Positions 17,742 to 26,028 of a stretch of DNA of 64,000 nucleotides are shown here, piece after piece. Position 1 is the stretch's first letter; each line of letters begins with the position of its first letter. Position numbers and translations under genes: made by a program. The notes under the pieces were generated by a model. The model was given only the letters and a program-made list of their open reading frames with translations, had not been told where the DNA came from and made no database searches. Origin of the DNA: Verrucomicrobiota bacterium (GTDB taxonomy: Bacteria; Verrucomicrobiota; Verrucomicrobiia; Opitutales; Opitutaceae); contig JAEWBF010000132.1 of assembly GCA_023391285.1 (NCBI GenBank), forward strand, positions 1 to 64,000, written 5' to 3'.

Positions 17742-19250
17742 ATGACCCGGATCCTTGTCGCTGAATGCAAACAAGAGGTTTCGACCTTCAATCCCGACCT
17801 GAGTGGTTACGATGACTTCGTGGTTCGCCGCGGCGCAGAGGTGTTCCAGCATCATCGCAGCGTCCGCTACGAAGTGGGAGGGGCGTTGAGCGTCTTCGAT
17901 GCGACGCCGGGGATCGAGACCGTCCCGGCTTACAGCGCACTCGGAATCACTTCGAGCGGGACGCTTTCCGGACCGGGATGGCTGCGACTGGCGGATGAGT
18001 TTCTCGAGGCGGTGCGCGCCGCACCGCCGGTGGACGCGGTTTATTTCTCGATGCACGGCGCACTGGCCAGCGAGGCCGAGTTGGACCCGGAAGGATATCT
18101 GCTCGAGCAGACGCGGAAAATTTTGGGCGAAGACATCCCGATCGTCGTGTCGTTGGATCTGCACGGGATTCTTACGGAGAAAATGCTGGAGCAGAGCGAT
18201 GCGGTGGTGGCGTTTCATACGTATCCGCACGTCGATTTCTTCGAGACCGGGCAGCGCGCGGCGCGGGTGTTGTTGCGGATCGTGCAAGGGCAGGCGCGGC
18301 CGGTGACGGCGAAGGTGAACATCCCCGCGCTGGTGCGGGGCGACGAGTTGATCACGGAAACGGGGCTCTACGGAGAAAGCATTCGTTTGGCGCAGGCGGT
18401 GGAGCAGAGCGCGGCGGGGCTGTCGGCGGGCGTGTTCATCGGCAATCCATTCACGGACGTGCCGGAATTGGGCACTTACAGTTTTGCGGTGATGGACGGC
18501 AATGCGGCGGCCGCGAGCGAAGCGGCGCTGGCGATGGCGCATAACTTTTGGTCGCACCATGAACGCATGCGCGTGCCGCTGGTGAGTGTGGACGAGATGG
18601 CGCGTATTGCGCTTTCAACTACGGAAGGAACGCTCGCGCTGGTCGATGCGGCCGATGCGACGAGTTCCGGCGCGTCGGGCGACAGCAATGTGATCGTGCG
18701 GGCGTTGCAGGACGCGGGATATCGCGGACGGCTTTTGGCACCGATCGTGGATGCGCCGGCGGTGGAGCGGGCCTTTGCAGCGGGTATCGGGGCGACAATC
18801 GCCACGACGATCGGCGGGACGCGCGATCCCGGCCGCTTCATCCCGCTGCCCATCGAGGCCACGGTGAGCATGCTGTCGGATGGCCGGGTGCCGAGCGAGT
18901 CTTTCGGTGGTGTCTGGCATGCGGGGCGAACGGCGGTGCTCGAGGCGGGCAATCTCACGCTCGTTGTGACGAGCCGGGCGGTGCACCTCTACGACCGCTC
19001 GCTGTTCTATGCGCACGGGCGGGATCCGCAGGATTACGACGCGGTGGTGGTCAAATCCCCGCACTGCCAGCACCACATGTATGAGGCGTGGTGCGCGCGC
19101 ATGATCAACGTCGACGCGCCGGGTTCGACGAGTGCGAACCTGCTCAGCCTGGGGCACACGCGCTGCGCCCGGCCGATTTTTCCCCTGGACGCGAATGTGT
19201 CGTTCGCGCCCGCAACCAAAATTTTTCAGCGCCCGCGTTACCGGCGCTAG
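17742..19250 (+). CDS. M81/MlrC-like metallopeptidase-family protein
   Basis: A 502-residue protein of the MlrC family (microcystinase C-like). The N-terminal domain begins MTRILVAECKQEVSTFNPDL and contains SMHGAL, LDLHGILTEKM and the HTYPHVDFFETG segment, which carry the histidines and aspartates expected of the metal site. The C-terminal MlrC domain starts near residue 295 with LVDAADATSSGASGDS, where most relatives have DNPGGGAPGD. The characterised member cleaves a linear peptide, but most homologues sit in sugar or organic acid loci and have no proven substrate. It is spaced 11 bases from the MFS gene and 9 from the enolase-superfamily gene, so all three likely act on one compound. Confidence 0.82.
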   Translation: MTRILVAECKQEVSTFNPDLSGYDDFVVRRGAEVFQHHRSVRYEVGGALSVFDATPGIETVPAYSALGITSSGTLSGPGWLRLADEFLEAVRAAPPVDAVYFSMHGALASEAELDPEGYLLEQTRKILGEDIPIVVSLDLHGILTEKMLEQSDAVVAFHTYPHVDFFETGQRAARVLLRIVQGQARPVTAKVNIPALVRGDELITETGLYGESIRLAQAVEQSAAGLSAGVFIGNPFTDVPELGTYSFAVMDGNAAAASEAALAMAHNFWSHHERMRVPLVSVDEMARIALSTTEGTLALVDAADATSSGASGDSNVIVRALQDAGYRGRLLAPIVDAPAVERAFAAGIGATIATTIGGTRDPGRFIPLPIEATVSMLSDGRVPSESFGGVWHAGRTAVLEAGNLTLVVTSRAVHLYDRSLFYAHGRDPQDYDAVVVKSPHCQHHMYEAWCARMINVDAPGSTSANLLSLGHTRCARPIFPLDANVSFAPATKIFQRPRYRR

Positions 19251-19259
19251 TTCTACCCT

Positions 19260-20393
19260 ATGAAGATTCGTGAAATCCGATGTGCCGGCCTGTGCGGCGC
19301 CACCCCTGAAGGCGGCTGGAGCAACGAACTGCGGCCCGACGATTGCGTTCACACGCTCGTGGCGGTGCATACCGACGAAGGAGCCGTCGGGCTCGGCAGC
19401 GTGTTTACCAATGATGGACTGGTGCGCGCGGCGCTGGCGGTGCTGGAGCCATTATATCGTGGCGAAAGCGCGCTCGAACCCGAGCGCGTGAGCGAGAAGC
19501 TGCATCAACACAGTTTCTGGCTGGGGCGCGGCGGAACGCTGACTCATGCGATCAGCGGCATCGACATTGCGCTGTGGGATCTGCTCGGGAAGGCGACCGG
19601 CCAGCCGGTGAGCCGGCTGCTCGGCGGGCGTCATCGCGAGCGCGTGCAACCGTATGCGTCGCTGTTGATGGACGCGCCGGACAAGTTGCGCGAACGGCTG
19701 CTGCAGGTGAAAGCGCAGGGCTTTCGCGCGTTCAAGATCGGGTGGGGGCCTTTTGGCCGCGAAAGCGCGAAGCTCGATCGCGAGATCGTCGCGGCGGCGC
19801 GGGAAGCGGTCGGACCCGAGTCGCGGCTCATGGTGGACGCGGGGGGGAGCGACGCGCATTGGAGAAACGGATACAAGTGGGCGATCAACACGGCCCGCAT
19901 GCTCGCCGATTACGATGTGCATTGGTTCGAGGAGGCGCTCGTGCCCGATGCGCTCGAAGATTACATCAAGTTGCGCGAGCATTCGCCGGTGCCGATTTCT
20001 GGAGGCGAAGTGCTGACGCGGCGCCAGGCGTTTCAGCCGTGGATCGAGCGCGGCGCGTTCGATATCGTGCAACCGGATGTGACGAAAGTCGGCGGGATCA
20101 GCGAGGAACGGCGGATCGCGTGGGCGGCGGAGGAGCACGGGATTCGGTTTATTCCGCACGGTTGGAACACGGCGGTCGGTCTCGCGGCGGATCTGCATCT
20201 GGCGGCGGCGATTCCGGGCACCGACCTGGTCGAGTATCTCACTGGTTCACCCTTCATCGACGAGATTACCGCCGGCGAATGGAAGCTGGATGGCGACGGG
20301 ATGCTGCCGATTCCGACCGGGCCGGGACTCGGGCTGCAGTTGGATCCCGACCGGGTCGGAAAGCATGCGCGCGGACCATCGCTCTTCGATTAA
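19260..20393 (+). CDS. Enolase-superfamily (mandelate racemase/muconate lactonizing) sugar acid dehydratase-like protein
   Basis: A 377-residue enolase-superfamily enzyme. The N-terminal capping domain is followed by the barrel with K159 (AFKIGWG), the metal ligands D193 (MVDAGG), E224 (WFEEAL) and E250 (SGGE), and the His-Asp dyad D273 (QPDVTKVGG) and H300 (FIPHGW). The dyad places it in the mandelate racemase subgroup, which includes L-fuconate and other acid-sugar dehydratases and lactone cycloisomerases. The second lysine of the usual KxK motif is Gly161 here, so base chemistry may rest on His300. It could supply the dehydratase step before the SDR/FAH pair, but that link is inference. 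Confidence 0.83.
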   Translation: MKIREIRCAGLCGATPEGGWSNELRPDDCVHTLVAVHTDEGAVGLGSVFTNDGLVRAALAVLEPLYRGESALEPERVSEKLHQHSFWLGRGGTLTHAISGIDIALWDLLGKATGQPVSRLLGGRHRERVQPYASLLMDAPDKLRERLLQVKAQGFRAFKIGWGPFGRESAKLDREIVAAAREAVGPESRLMVDAGGSDAHWRNGYKWAINTARMLADYDVHWFEEALVPDALEDYIKLREHSPVPISGGEVLTRRQAFQPWIERGAFDIVQPDVTKVGGISEERRIAWAAEEHGIRFIPHGWNTAVGLAADLHLAAAIPGTDLVEYLTGSPFIDEITAGEWKLDGDGMLPIPTGPGLGLQLDPDRVGKHARGPSLFD

Positions 20394-20431
20394 GCACCTT
20401 CCTCGAAACTGAAACGTCGAATCTTTTGCCC

Positions 20432-21268
20432 ATGCTCAAACTTCCGCGCCTATCGAAAATCGTTTGTTGCTGGCTGAGCGCGTGCGTCATCGCTGCGTTC
20501 GCGCGCGGCGCAGACGCCCCGGTTTTGCCAAAGATCGTCGGACATCGCGGGCTCGAGCATCACGCGCCGGAGAACACGCGGACGAACTTCCGGGCGAGCC
20601 TCGAGTTGCATGTCGGGATCGAAGTCGACGTGCGGCGAACGAAAGACGGCATCTGGGTGTGCATGCATGATGCGGACGTTGATCGGACGACGGACGGACG
20701 CGGGCCGGTGGCGGACTACACGCTCGCGGAGCTGCGGAAGCTCGATGCGGGCGGCCATTTGGCGCCTTACTATCGTGGCGAGCAGGTGGCCACGTTCGAG
20801 GAGCTGCTGGGGGAACTGAAAGCGAGGAAGGATCCGAACATCATGATCGCCGTCGATCTGAAGGTGACCGACAAGACGGCCGAGGAGGAACTGGTGGCGA
20901 TGGGCCGTCGTTATGGCGTGCTCGATCAGCTCGTTTTCATCGGGCTTACGATCATCACGCCGGAAGTTCGGGCGAAGTTGCGAGCGGCCGATGCGGCGAC
21001 TCAGATCTCGGCGCTGGCGCAGACTCCGGCGGACGTGGAGGCGGCGCTCGCCGATCCGCACGCGAATTGGGCGTATCTCAGATTTGTGCCCGACGCGGCG
21101 ACGGTGGACAAAATTCACGCGGCGGGGCGAAAGGTGTTTGTCGTTGGCAACATGGTCGTCGGTTTGGAACTCGAGAATTGGCGCAAAGCCAAAACGGCCG
21201 GCGTGGACGCGATCATGACCGAGCATCCCTTGGAAGCGCGGCGCGCGCTGCATTTTCGCAATCCTTGA
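20432..21268 (+). CDS. Exported glycerophosphodiester phosphodiesterase family protein
   Basis: A 278-residue protein. The ATG at 20432 gives a proper signal peptide (IVCCWLSACVIAAFARGADA); the longer open frame upstream overlaps the previous gene and is not coding. The catalytic signature follows: VGHRGLEHHAPENT (from about residue 34), the metal pair in GIEVDVRRTKDG, and MHDADVDRTTDGRG with the second histidine. The C-terminal AGVDAIMTEHP is typical of GDPD barrels. Many exported relatives in sugar loci have unknown substrates, so hydrolysis of glycerophosphodiesters is the family default. It is 38 bases after the enolase-superfamily gene and 42 before the PHP protein. Confidence 0.85.
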   Translation: MLKLPRLSKIVCCWLSACVIAAFARGADAPVLPKIVGHRGLEHHAPENTRTNFRASLELHVGIEVDVRRTKDGIWVCMHDADVDRTTDGRGPVADYTLAELRKLDAGGHLAPYYRGEQVATFEELLGELKARKDPNIMIAVDLKVTDKTAEEELVAMGRRYGVLDQLVFIGLTIITPEVRAKLRAADAATQISALAQTPADVEAALADPHANWAYLRFVPDAATVDKIHAAGRKVFVVGNMVVGLELENWRKAKTAGVDAIMTEHPLEARRALHFRNP

Positions 21269-21310
21269 TCTTCCGGCTGTTCCCTTGGTTTCGCTTTTCA
21301 CCTCCCCGCC

Positions 21311-22603
21311 ATGAACGTTGTGTCCTCTTCCCGTTTGATCCTTGTCGCGTCTTCGGTCGGTTGTGTGCTCGCGCTGGGAGCGGGCGCGCGGGCCGCGGAA
21401 AGTCGGGCCATTCGATTTCCGGATATTCCGGGATATCGCACCCTCAAGGCCGACTTCCATCAGCACACGGCGTTTTCCGATGGCAAGGTGTGGCCCAACA
21501 TTCGCGTGGAGGAAAGTGTGCGTGACGGGCTCGATGCGATGGCCATCACGGATCATTTGGAGTGGCAGCCTCACGGCGTGGATCTCGCGAATCCCGATCG
21601 CAACCGGGCGTTCGAGATCGCGCTCTATGCGTCGCGCTATCCGGCCGGTTTGTCCGAAGGCGATTACTGGCTGCTCGAACAATATCGCAACGGTCGCGAA
21701 GACTTGGTGAAGGCGCAAAACACCTTGGCGGCGCGGCCCCCAGGCGCGGAGAAAGAGGCGAAGCCGCAGGACATCTTGGTCGTCGCGGGAGTGGAGATCA
21801 CGCGCAACGCGCCGTTGGGCCACGTGAACGCGCTGTTTGTGAAAGACGCGAACCGGCTGCGGGACGAAGATCCGGTCGCGGTCCTGCGGGAGGCGTCGGC
21901 TCAGGGCGCGTTCCTGGTGTGGAATCATCCCTGGTCGTTGAATCGCGGCGCGGGGGCGGACGGCATCGCGCGGATGACGGAGTTTCACCAGGGCCTGCTG
22001 AAGGAGGGGCTGATCAACGGTATCGAAATCGCAAATACCAATTCGTTCTCGCCGGAAGCGCTACAGCTGGCACTCGACCACAACCTGACGATGTTCGGCG
22101 CGAGCGACATCCATGGGTTGATCGACTGGGTTTATCCCGCGCCGGAGAGGCACCGTCCGACGACGTTGATCTTCGCGCGGGAGAAGACCGAGGAGTCGCT
22201 GCGCGAAGCGATGGTGGAGCGGCGGACGGCGGTCTGGTTCAACAACACGCTCATCGCGCGGTCGGAGTGGATCGAGCCGCTGGTCAAGGCCTCGCTCACG
22301 TTGCGCTCGCGCGGCTACAAGCCGGATCGCACCCGGTTTTCGATTCAAGATCGGCCGGATACGTCCGAGCTCGTCGTGGAGATCAAGAACGCGAGCGACG
22401 CGAATTTCGTCCTGCGCAATCTGAGCTCGTTCACGATTTCGGACGAGGCGGAGGTGTTCACGGTGCCGGCGCATTCGACGATGCGCCTCACGGTTCTGAC
22501 GCTCGAACGCATTCCCGAGGCGGTGCTCCGTTTCGAAGTCTTGAATGCCTTGATCGCTCCGGGCCGGCATCCCGTCATCGACTGGACGCTGGCGACAAAC
22601 TGA
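21311..22603 (+). CDS. Exported PHP-domain phosphoesterase-like protein
   Basis: A 430-residue protein with a signal peptide (about residues 8-29, ending GARAAES). The PHP metal-binding motifs are in order: DFHQHTAFSDG, MAITDHLEW, VAGVEIT, VWNHPW and GASDIHG. These are the histidine/aspartate/glutamate ligands of a trinuclear-type metal site found in histidinol phosphatases and other phosphoesterases. The last about 120 residues form an additional beta-rich domain. Export and position after the GDPD gene suggest both act on phosphate or other esters in the periplasm. Substrate unknown. Last gene of the co-oriented cluster beginning at 13669. Confidence 0.8.
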   Translation: MNVVSSSRLILVASSVGCVLALGAGARAAESRAIRFPDIPGYRTLKADFHQHTAFSDGKVWPNIRVEESVRDGLDAMAITDHLEWQPHGVDLANPDRNRAFEIALYASRYPAGLSEGDYWLLEQYRNGREDLVKAQNTLAARPPGAEKEAKPQDILVVAGVEITRNAPLGHVNALFVKDANRLRDEDPVAVLREASAQGAFLVWNHPWSLNRGAGADGIARMTEFHQGLLKEGLINGIEIANTNSFSPEALQLALDHNLTMFGASDIHGLIDWVYPAPERHRPTTLIFAREKTEESLREAMVERRTAVWFNNTLIARSEWIEPLVKASLTLRSRGYKPDRTRFSIQDRPDTSELVVEIKNASDANFVLRNLSSFTISDEAEVFTVPAHSTMRLTVLTLERIPEAVLRFEVLNALIAPGRHPVIDWTLATN

Positions 22604-22715
22604 ATCGTGACATAGTTTTTACCCACCGCGGCGCCACCTCTTGTGCTTCATTTCGTCATGACCAGGTGAGCCCGTTTGGTGCGAGAGTTGCTCAATAGCC
22701 CGAACCCGATTCCCC

Positions 22716-23621
22716 ATGTCGCGACTTCGTGAAACGATCGATTTTGGAGCGGGGAGTTTTTATCGCGTGGAACGTTGGAGTGGCGATGAGCGCTGCGTGC
22801 AGATCATCCATGGACGCAGCGAAGTGGAGCGGGTGCCGGCGCTCGGCGCTCGATGGCACTATCACAGTGCGATCGAACTGACTTCCGTGCTGCGAGGGAC
22901 GAGCACCTGTTTCGTGGCCGATCGGTTGCAGCGGTTTTCGGCGGGCGAGTTGTTCGTGCTGGGTGAGAACGTCCCGCATTATTGGCATCACCCGCGCGGA
23001 TCGGAAGGAGTCTCGATTCTCTGGGAATTTCCGTCGGGCCACGGGATCTGGGAGATCAATGAGTTGAAACTACTGCGCTTGCTGGCGGAGCAAGCGTTGC
23101 GCGGTTTGGGCATTGGGGGACACTCGGGTCGTCTGGCGTGTCGTCGGATCGAGGAGTTGACCGAGCTGGCTGGGTTGCAGCGGCTGGGGCGGCTGTTTCA
23201 GCTGTGGCACGATTTGTTGCATGCGAAGCCTGAAGATGTGCGGATGATCGCGGCTCAGCCGTTTGATTTGACGGGCGTGAACGAACAGCAGGAAGCCATA
23301 CGGCGGGCGCAAAGCTACATTCATGCGAACTATCGCGAACCGATCGCGCTGAGCGATCTGTTGCGGATCACCAGCATGAGCCGCACGACCTTCAGCCGCC
23401 AATTTTTGGTGCATACGAAGATGTGCTACACCAGTTATCTCAACGGAGTGAGGTTGCGCGCGGTGTGTCAGGAATTGTGCTCCACCTCGCACGCGATCAG
23501 CACGATCGCGCTGAACAACGGCTTCACGCAGCTCTCGTTTTTCAATCGTCTCTTCCGGCGCGAAATGGGCGTGTGCCCGAAAACCTATCGCGAGAGCGCG
23601 ATGGCGACGCGCGTGGCGTGA
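22716..23621 (+). CDS. AraC-family transcriptional regulator
   Basis: A 301-residue protein. The N-terminal half is a cupin-like sensing domain (WHYHSAIELTSVLRG, FSAGELFVLGENVPHYWHHP). The C-terminal third has two helix-turn-helix units: PIALSDLLRITSMSRTTFSR and STIALNNGFTQLSFFNRLF. These are the usual AraC DNA-binding elements. It lies between the PHP gene and the alpha-L-fucosidase, all on one strand, and most likely activates the fucosidase in response to a released sugar. The effector is not determinable here. Confidence 0.9.
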   Translation: MSRLRETIDFGAGSFYRVERWSGDERCVQIIHGRSEVERVPALGARWHYHSAIELTSVLRGTSTCFVADRLQRFSAGELFVLGENVPHYWHHPRGSEGVSILWEFPSGHGIWEINELKLLRLLAEQALRGLGIGGHSGRLACRRIEELTELAGLQRLGRLFQLWHDLLHAKPEDVRMIAAQPFDLTGVNEQQEAIRRAQSYIHANYREPIALSDLLRITSMSRTTFSRQFLVHTKMCYTSYLNGVRLRAVCQELCSTSHAISTIALNNGFTQLSFFNRLFRREMGVCPKTYRESAMATRVA

Positions 23622-23729
23622 CGCACCGGCGGCGGGCGTTCCGTCGACGGAGGCGGGGTCGGAGAGCGGCGTGAAGATGGGCGTCGACTTAGGCGTGACC
23701 GCGGGCAATCCCACCTATTGAGTTTGGCC

Positions 23730-25199
23730 ATGAAATTCTTCCGAGCGAGCATGGGTTGGGTCGCGTTGGCGGTCACGGCTGAGGGGCTCGCGCAGAACTA
23801 CGAAGCCAACTGGGCATCGCTCGACCAACGGCCGACGCCGGCGTGGTTCTCGGACGCCAAGTTCGGCGTGTTTATTCATTGGGGCGTTTATTCCGTGCCG
23901 GCGTGGGCGGTGAAGGGAGAGTATGCGGAGTGGTATTGGCAGCGCGTCATGAGTTCGCAGGAGAATGAGGCGCCGTGGCGGGAATTTCACCGCGCGAACT
24001 ACGGAGCGGATTTCGATTATCGGGATTTCGCGCCGCAGTTCCGGGCCGAGCTGTTCGATGCGGCGCGTTGGGCGGATCTTTTTGCGCGCTCCGGGGCGCG
24101 CTACGTGGTTCCGACCTCCAAGCATCACGACGGTTTCGCGCTCTGGCCGAGCGCCGAGGCGAGTCGCACCTGGAATCGTCCGTGGAACGCGATGGAGATT
24201 GGTCCGCGCCGCGACTTGATGGCGGAGCTGAGCGAAGCGGTGCGTAGCCGCGGACTGGAGTTCGGTTTCTACTTCTCGCTTTACGAGTGGTTCAATCCGC
24301 TGTGGCAGAGCGATCGGAGCCGATATGTGTCGGAACACATGATACCGCAGTTCAAGGATGTGGTAACGCGCTACCAACCCTCGCTGATCTTCAGCGACGG
24401 CGAGTGGGATCTGCCTTCGAGCGAGTGGCGCAGCGAAGAGCTGCTGGCCTGGCTTTTCAACGAAAGCCCCGTTCGCGAGAACGTGGTCGTCAATGACCGC
24501 TGGGGAAAGGAGACGCGCCATCGCCACGGCGGGTATTGGACGACCGAATACGCGGCGGGCCTGGCCGATGCCTCGCATCCCTGGGAGGAGAGCCGCGGGC
24601 TGGCGTTTTCCTATGGCTACAGCCGGGCGGAACGAATCGAAGATTACAAATCGGCGCGGGAACTGGTCCTGATGCTGGTCGATCTGGTCAGCCGCGGCGG
24701 CAACCTGTTGCTGGACATTGGACCGATGGCGGACGGCACGATTCCCCCGGTGATGGAGGAGCGGTTGCTCGAGATCGGCGAGTGGCTGCGGGTAAACGGC
24801 GAAGCGATTTATGGGACGCGGACGGCGGGACGCTCGGCGCAGTGGACGGAAGGCGCGCGACCCGAGCAGGGCTATGGGGAGTATCGCGTGCGTTACGAAC
24901 TGCTCGATCAGGTCGGCCAGGCGCCGATCGACGGCCGGGCGGTGAAGCAGGTGTTCTTCACGCGCAAAGGCGACACGCTGTATGCGATTTGTGCCGGCTG
25001 GCCGGGTGAAGCTTTGACGCTCCACAACGTGCGGACGACGAATTCCACGCGCGCGACGCTGCTGGGCGTTCCGGGAGAGTTGCGGATGGAGCGAGCGGAG
25101 TCGTTGCACATCCGGCTGCCCGACCTCGGGCCGGACGAGGCTCCCTGTCGCTATGCTTACACGATCAAGCTCGAGAACGCGGAAGTTCTGCCGGAATAG
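23730..25199 (+). CDS. Alpha-L-fucosidase, GH29
   Basis: A 489-residue exported enzyme from the ATG at 23730; a TTG four codons upstream is less likely. Signal peptide 1-21, then the GH29 start (WFSDAKFGVFIHWGVYSVPAW), KHHDGFALW at 131-139, and LIFSDGEWD with D223 as the expected nucleophile. The catalytic barrel runs to about 360 and a short beta-sandwich follows. It removes terminal L-fucose from glycans in the periplasm or outside the cell. The gene follows an araC regulator and is convergent with a fuculose-phosphate-aldolase-like gene and an L-fucose-isomerase-like gene, so release and use of L-fucose are encoded side by side. Confidence 0.93.
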   Translation: MKFFRASMGWVALAVTAEGLAQNYEANWASLDQRPTPAWFSDAKFGVFIHWGVYSVPAWAVKGEYAEWYWQRVMSSQENEAPWREFHRANYGADFDYRDFAPQFRAELFDAARWADLFARSGARYVVPTSKHHDGFALWPSAEASRTWNRPWNAMEIGPRRDLMAELSEAVRSRGLEFGFYFSLYEWFNPLWQSDRSRYVSEHMIPQFKDVVTRYQPSLIFSDGEWDLPSSEWRSEELLAWLFNESPVRENVVVNDRWGKETRHRHGGYWTTEYAAGLADASHPWEESRGLAFSYGYSRAERIEDYKSARELVLMLVDLVSRGGNLLLDIGPMADGTIPPVMEERLLEIGEWLRVNGEAIYGTRTAGRSAQWTEGARPEQGYGEYRVRYELLDQVGQAPIDGRAVKQVFFTRKGDTLYAICAGWPGEALTLHNVRTTNSTRATLLGVPGELRMERAESLHIRLPDLGPDEAPCRYAYTIKLENAEVLPE

Positions 25200-25262
25200 G
25201 CGGAGGAGGGGATTCGGAATTCACGGGGAGAAAGCAGATCGGGGGTGTCGCGAGCTGGGGAA

Positions 25263-26024
25263 TCAAAGCCCGAGCATCTTCTGGCGGTGATGTTCGTCGC
25301 TGCGGTTGGCGATGCGCGCGACATCCTCGCTCGAGAGATAACGCGGTCCTCCGGCCGCATAGGCGCCGAGGGTGATCTGCGCGGCTTTCGTCGCCATCAA
25401 TGTGGCGGCGAGAACAGCCTGCGGCGTCGCCCCGAGTGCGATGAGGCCGTGGTTTTCGAGCAAAATCACGCGCGGCACGAGCCCCGTGCGTTCGCGCGCG
25501 GCCGTCACCTGGGTGCGGATCGCGCGAGCGAGTGCGACGCCTGGATCGGTGTAGGGGACGAGCACCGACTCGGAACCGCAGCAGACGATTTCATCAGGAA
25601 ATAGGCGACGCTGGGCGAAGTCGGCGGCTCGCGGTGAGCAGAGCAGCGCGTTGACGGCGACGGGATGGGTGTGTCCGACAAAGGTCACGCCCGGCAAGGT
25701 GAGCAGCCAGGCGTGAAACATCGCTTCGACCGAAGGCTTTCGCGCCGACGGATCGGTTCGTGCGGCAAGCAGTGCGGCTTCGATGATGGTGTCCGTGGTC
25801 GCGGGCTGATCGAGGAGCGCGAGCAGCGGTCCGGCGCGGCACTCGGTGACGGACGAGCGGGAAAGCGTCGCGAGATTGGAGCCGCTGGCCTTGACGAGAA
25901 ACGAATCCGCAGCGGTGCGGACGGACGTGTTGCCCTCGCCGAGGATCGCGAGTTGCCGGTCCTCGCGACCGAGTTCGTGCGACAGCGAGAGGAGACGATC
26001 GATCGGAGTTTGGTCGGCGCTCAT
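25263..26024 (-). CDS. Class II aldolase/adducin family protein, L-fuculose-1-phosphate-aldolase-like
   Basis: A 253-residue protein. The ATG at 26024 starts the family domain directly; a start further upstream would overlap the isomerase-like gene. Motifs are GEGNTSVR (29-36), KASGSNL (45-51), the catalytic glutamate in SVEAMFH (E100) and the zinc histidines H118/H120 (VGHTHPV) and H192 (LENHGLI). Members split deoxyketose 1-phosphates to lactaldehyde and dihydroxyacetone phosphate, or act as epimerases or decarboxylases. The stop of the upstream isomerase-like gene is 4 bases away, so the two are translationally coupled. A sugar kinase for the intermediate phosphate is not in the window. 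Confidence 0.85.
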   Translation of the reverse strand: MSADQTPIDRLLSLSHELGREDRQLAILGEGNTSVRTAADSFLVKASGSNLATLSRSSVTECRAGPLLALLDQPATTDTIIEAALLAARTDPSARKPSVEAMFHAWLLTLPGVTFVGHTHPVAVNALLCSPRAADFAQRRLFPDEIVCCGSESVLVPYTDPGVALARAIRTQVTAARERTGLVPRVILLENHGLIALGATPQAVLAATLMATKAAQITLGAYAAGGPRYLSSEDVARIANRSDEHHRQKMLGL

Positions 26025-26028
26025 TGTG

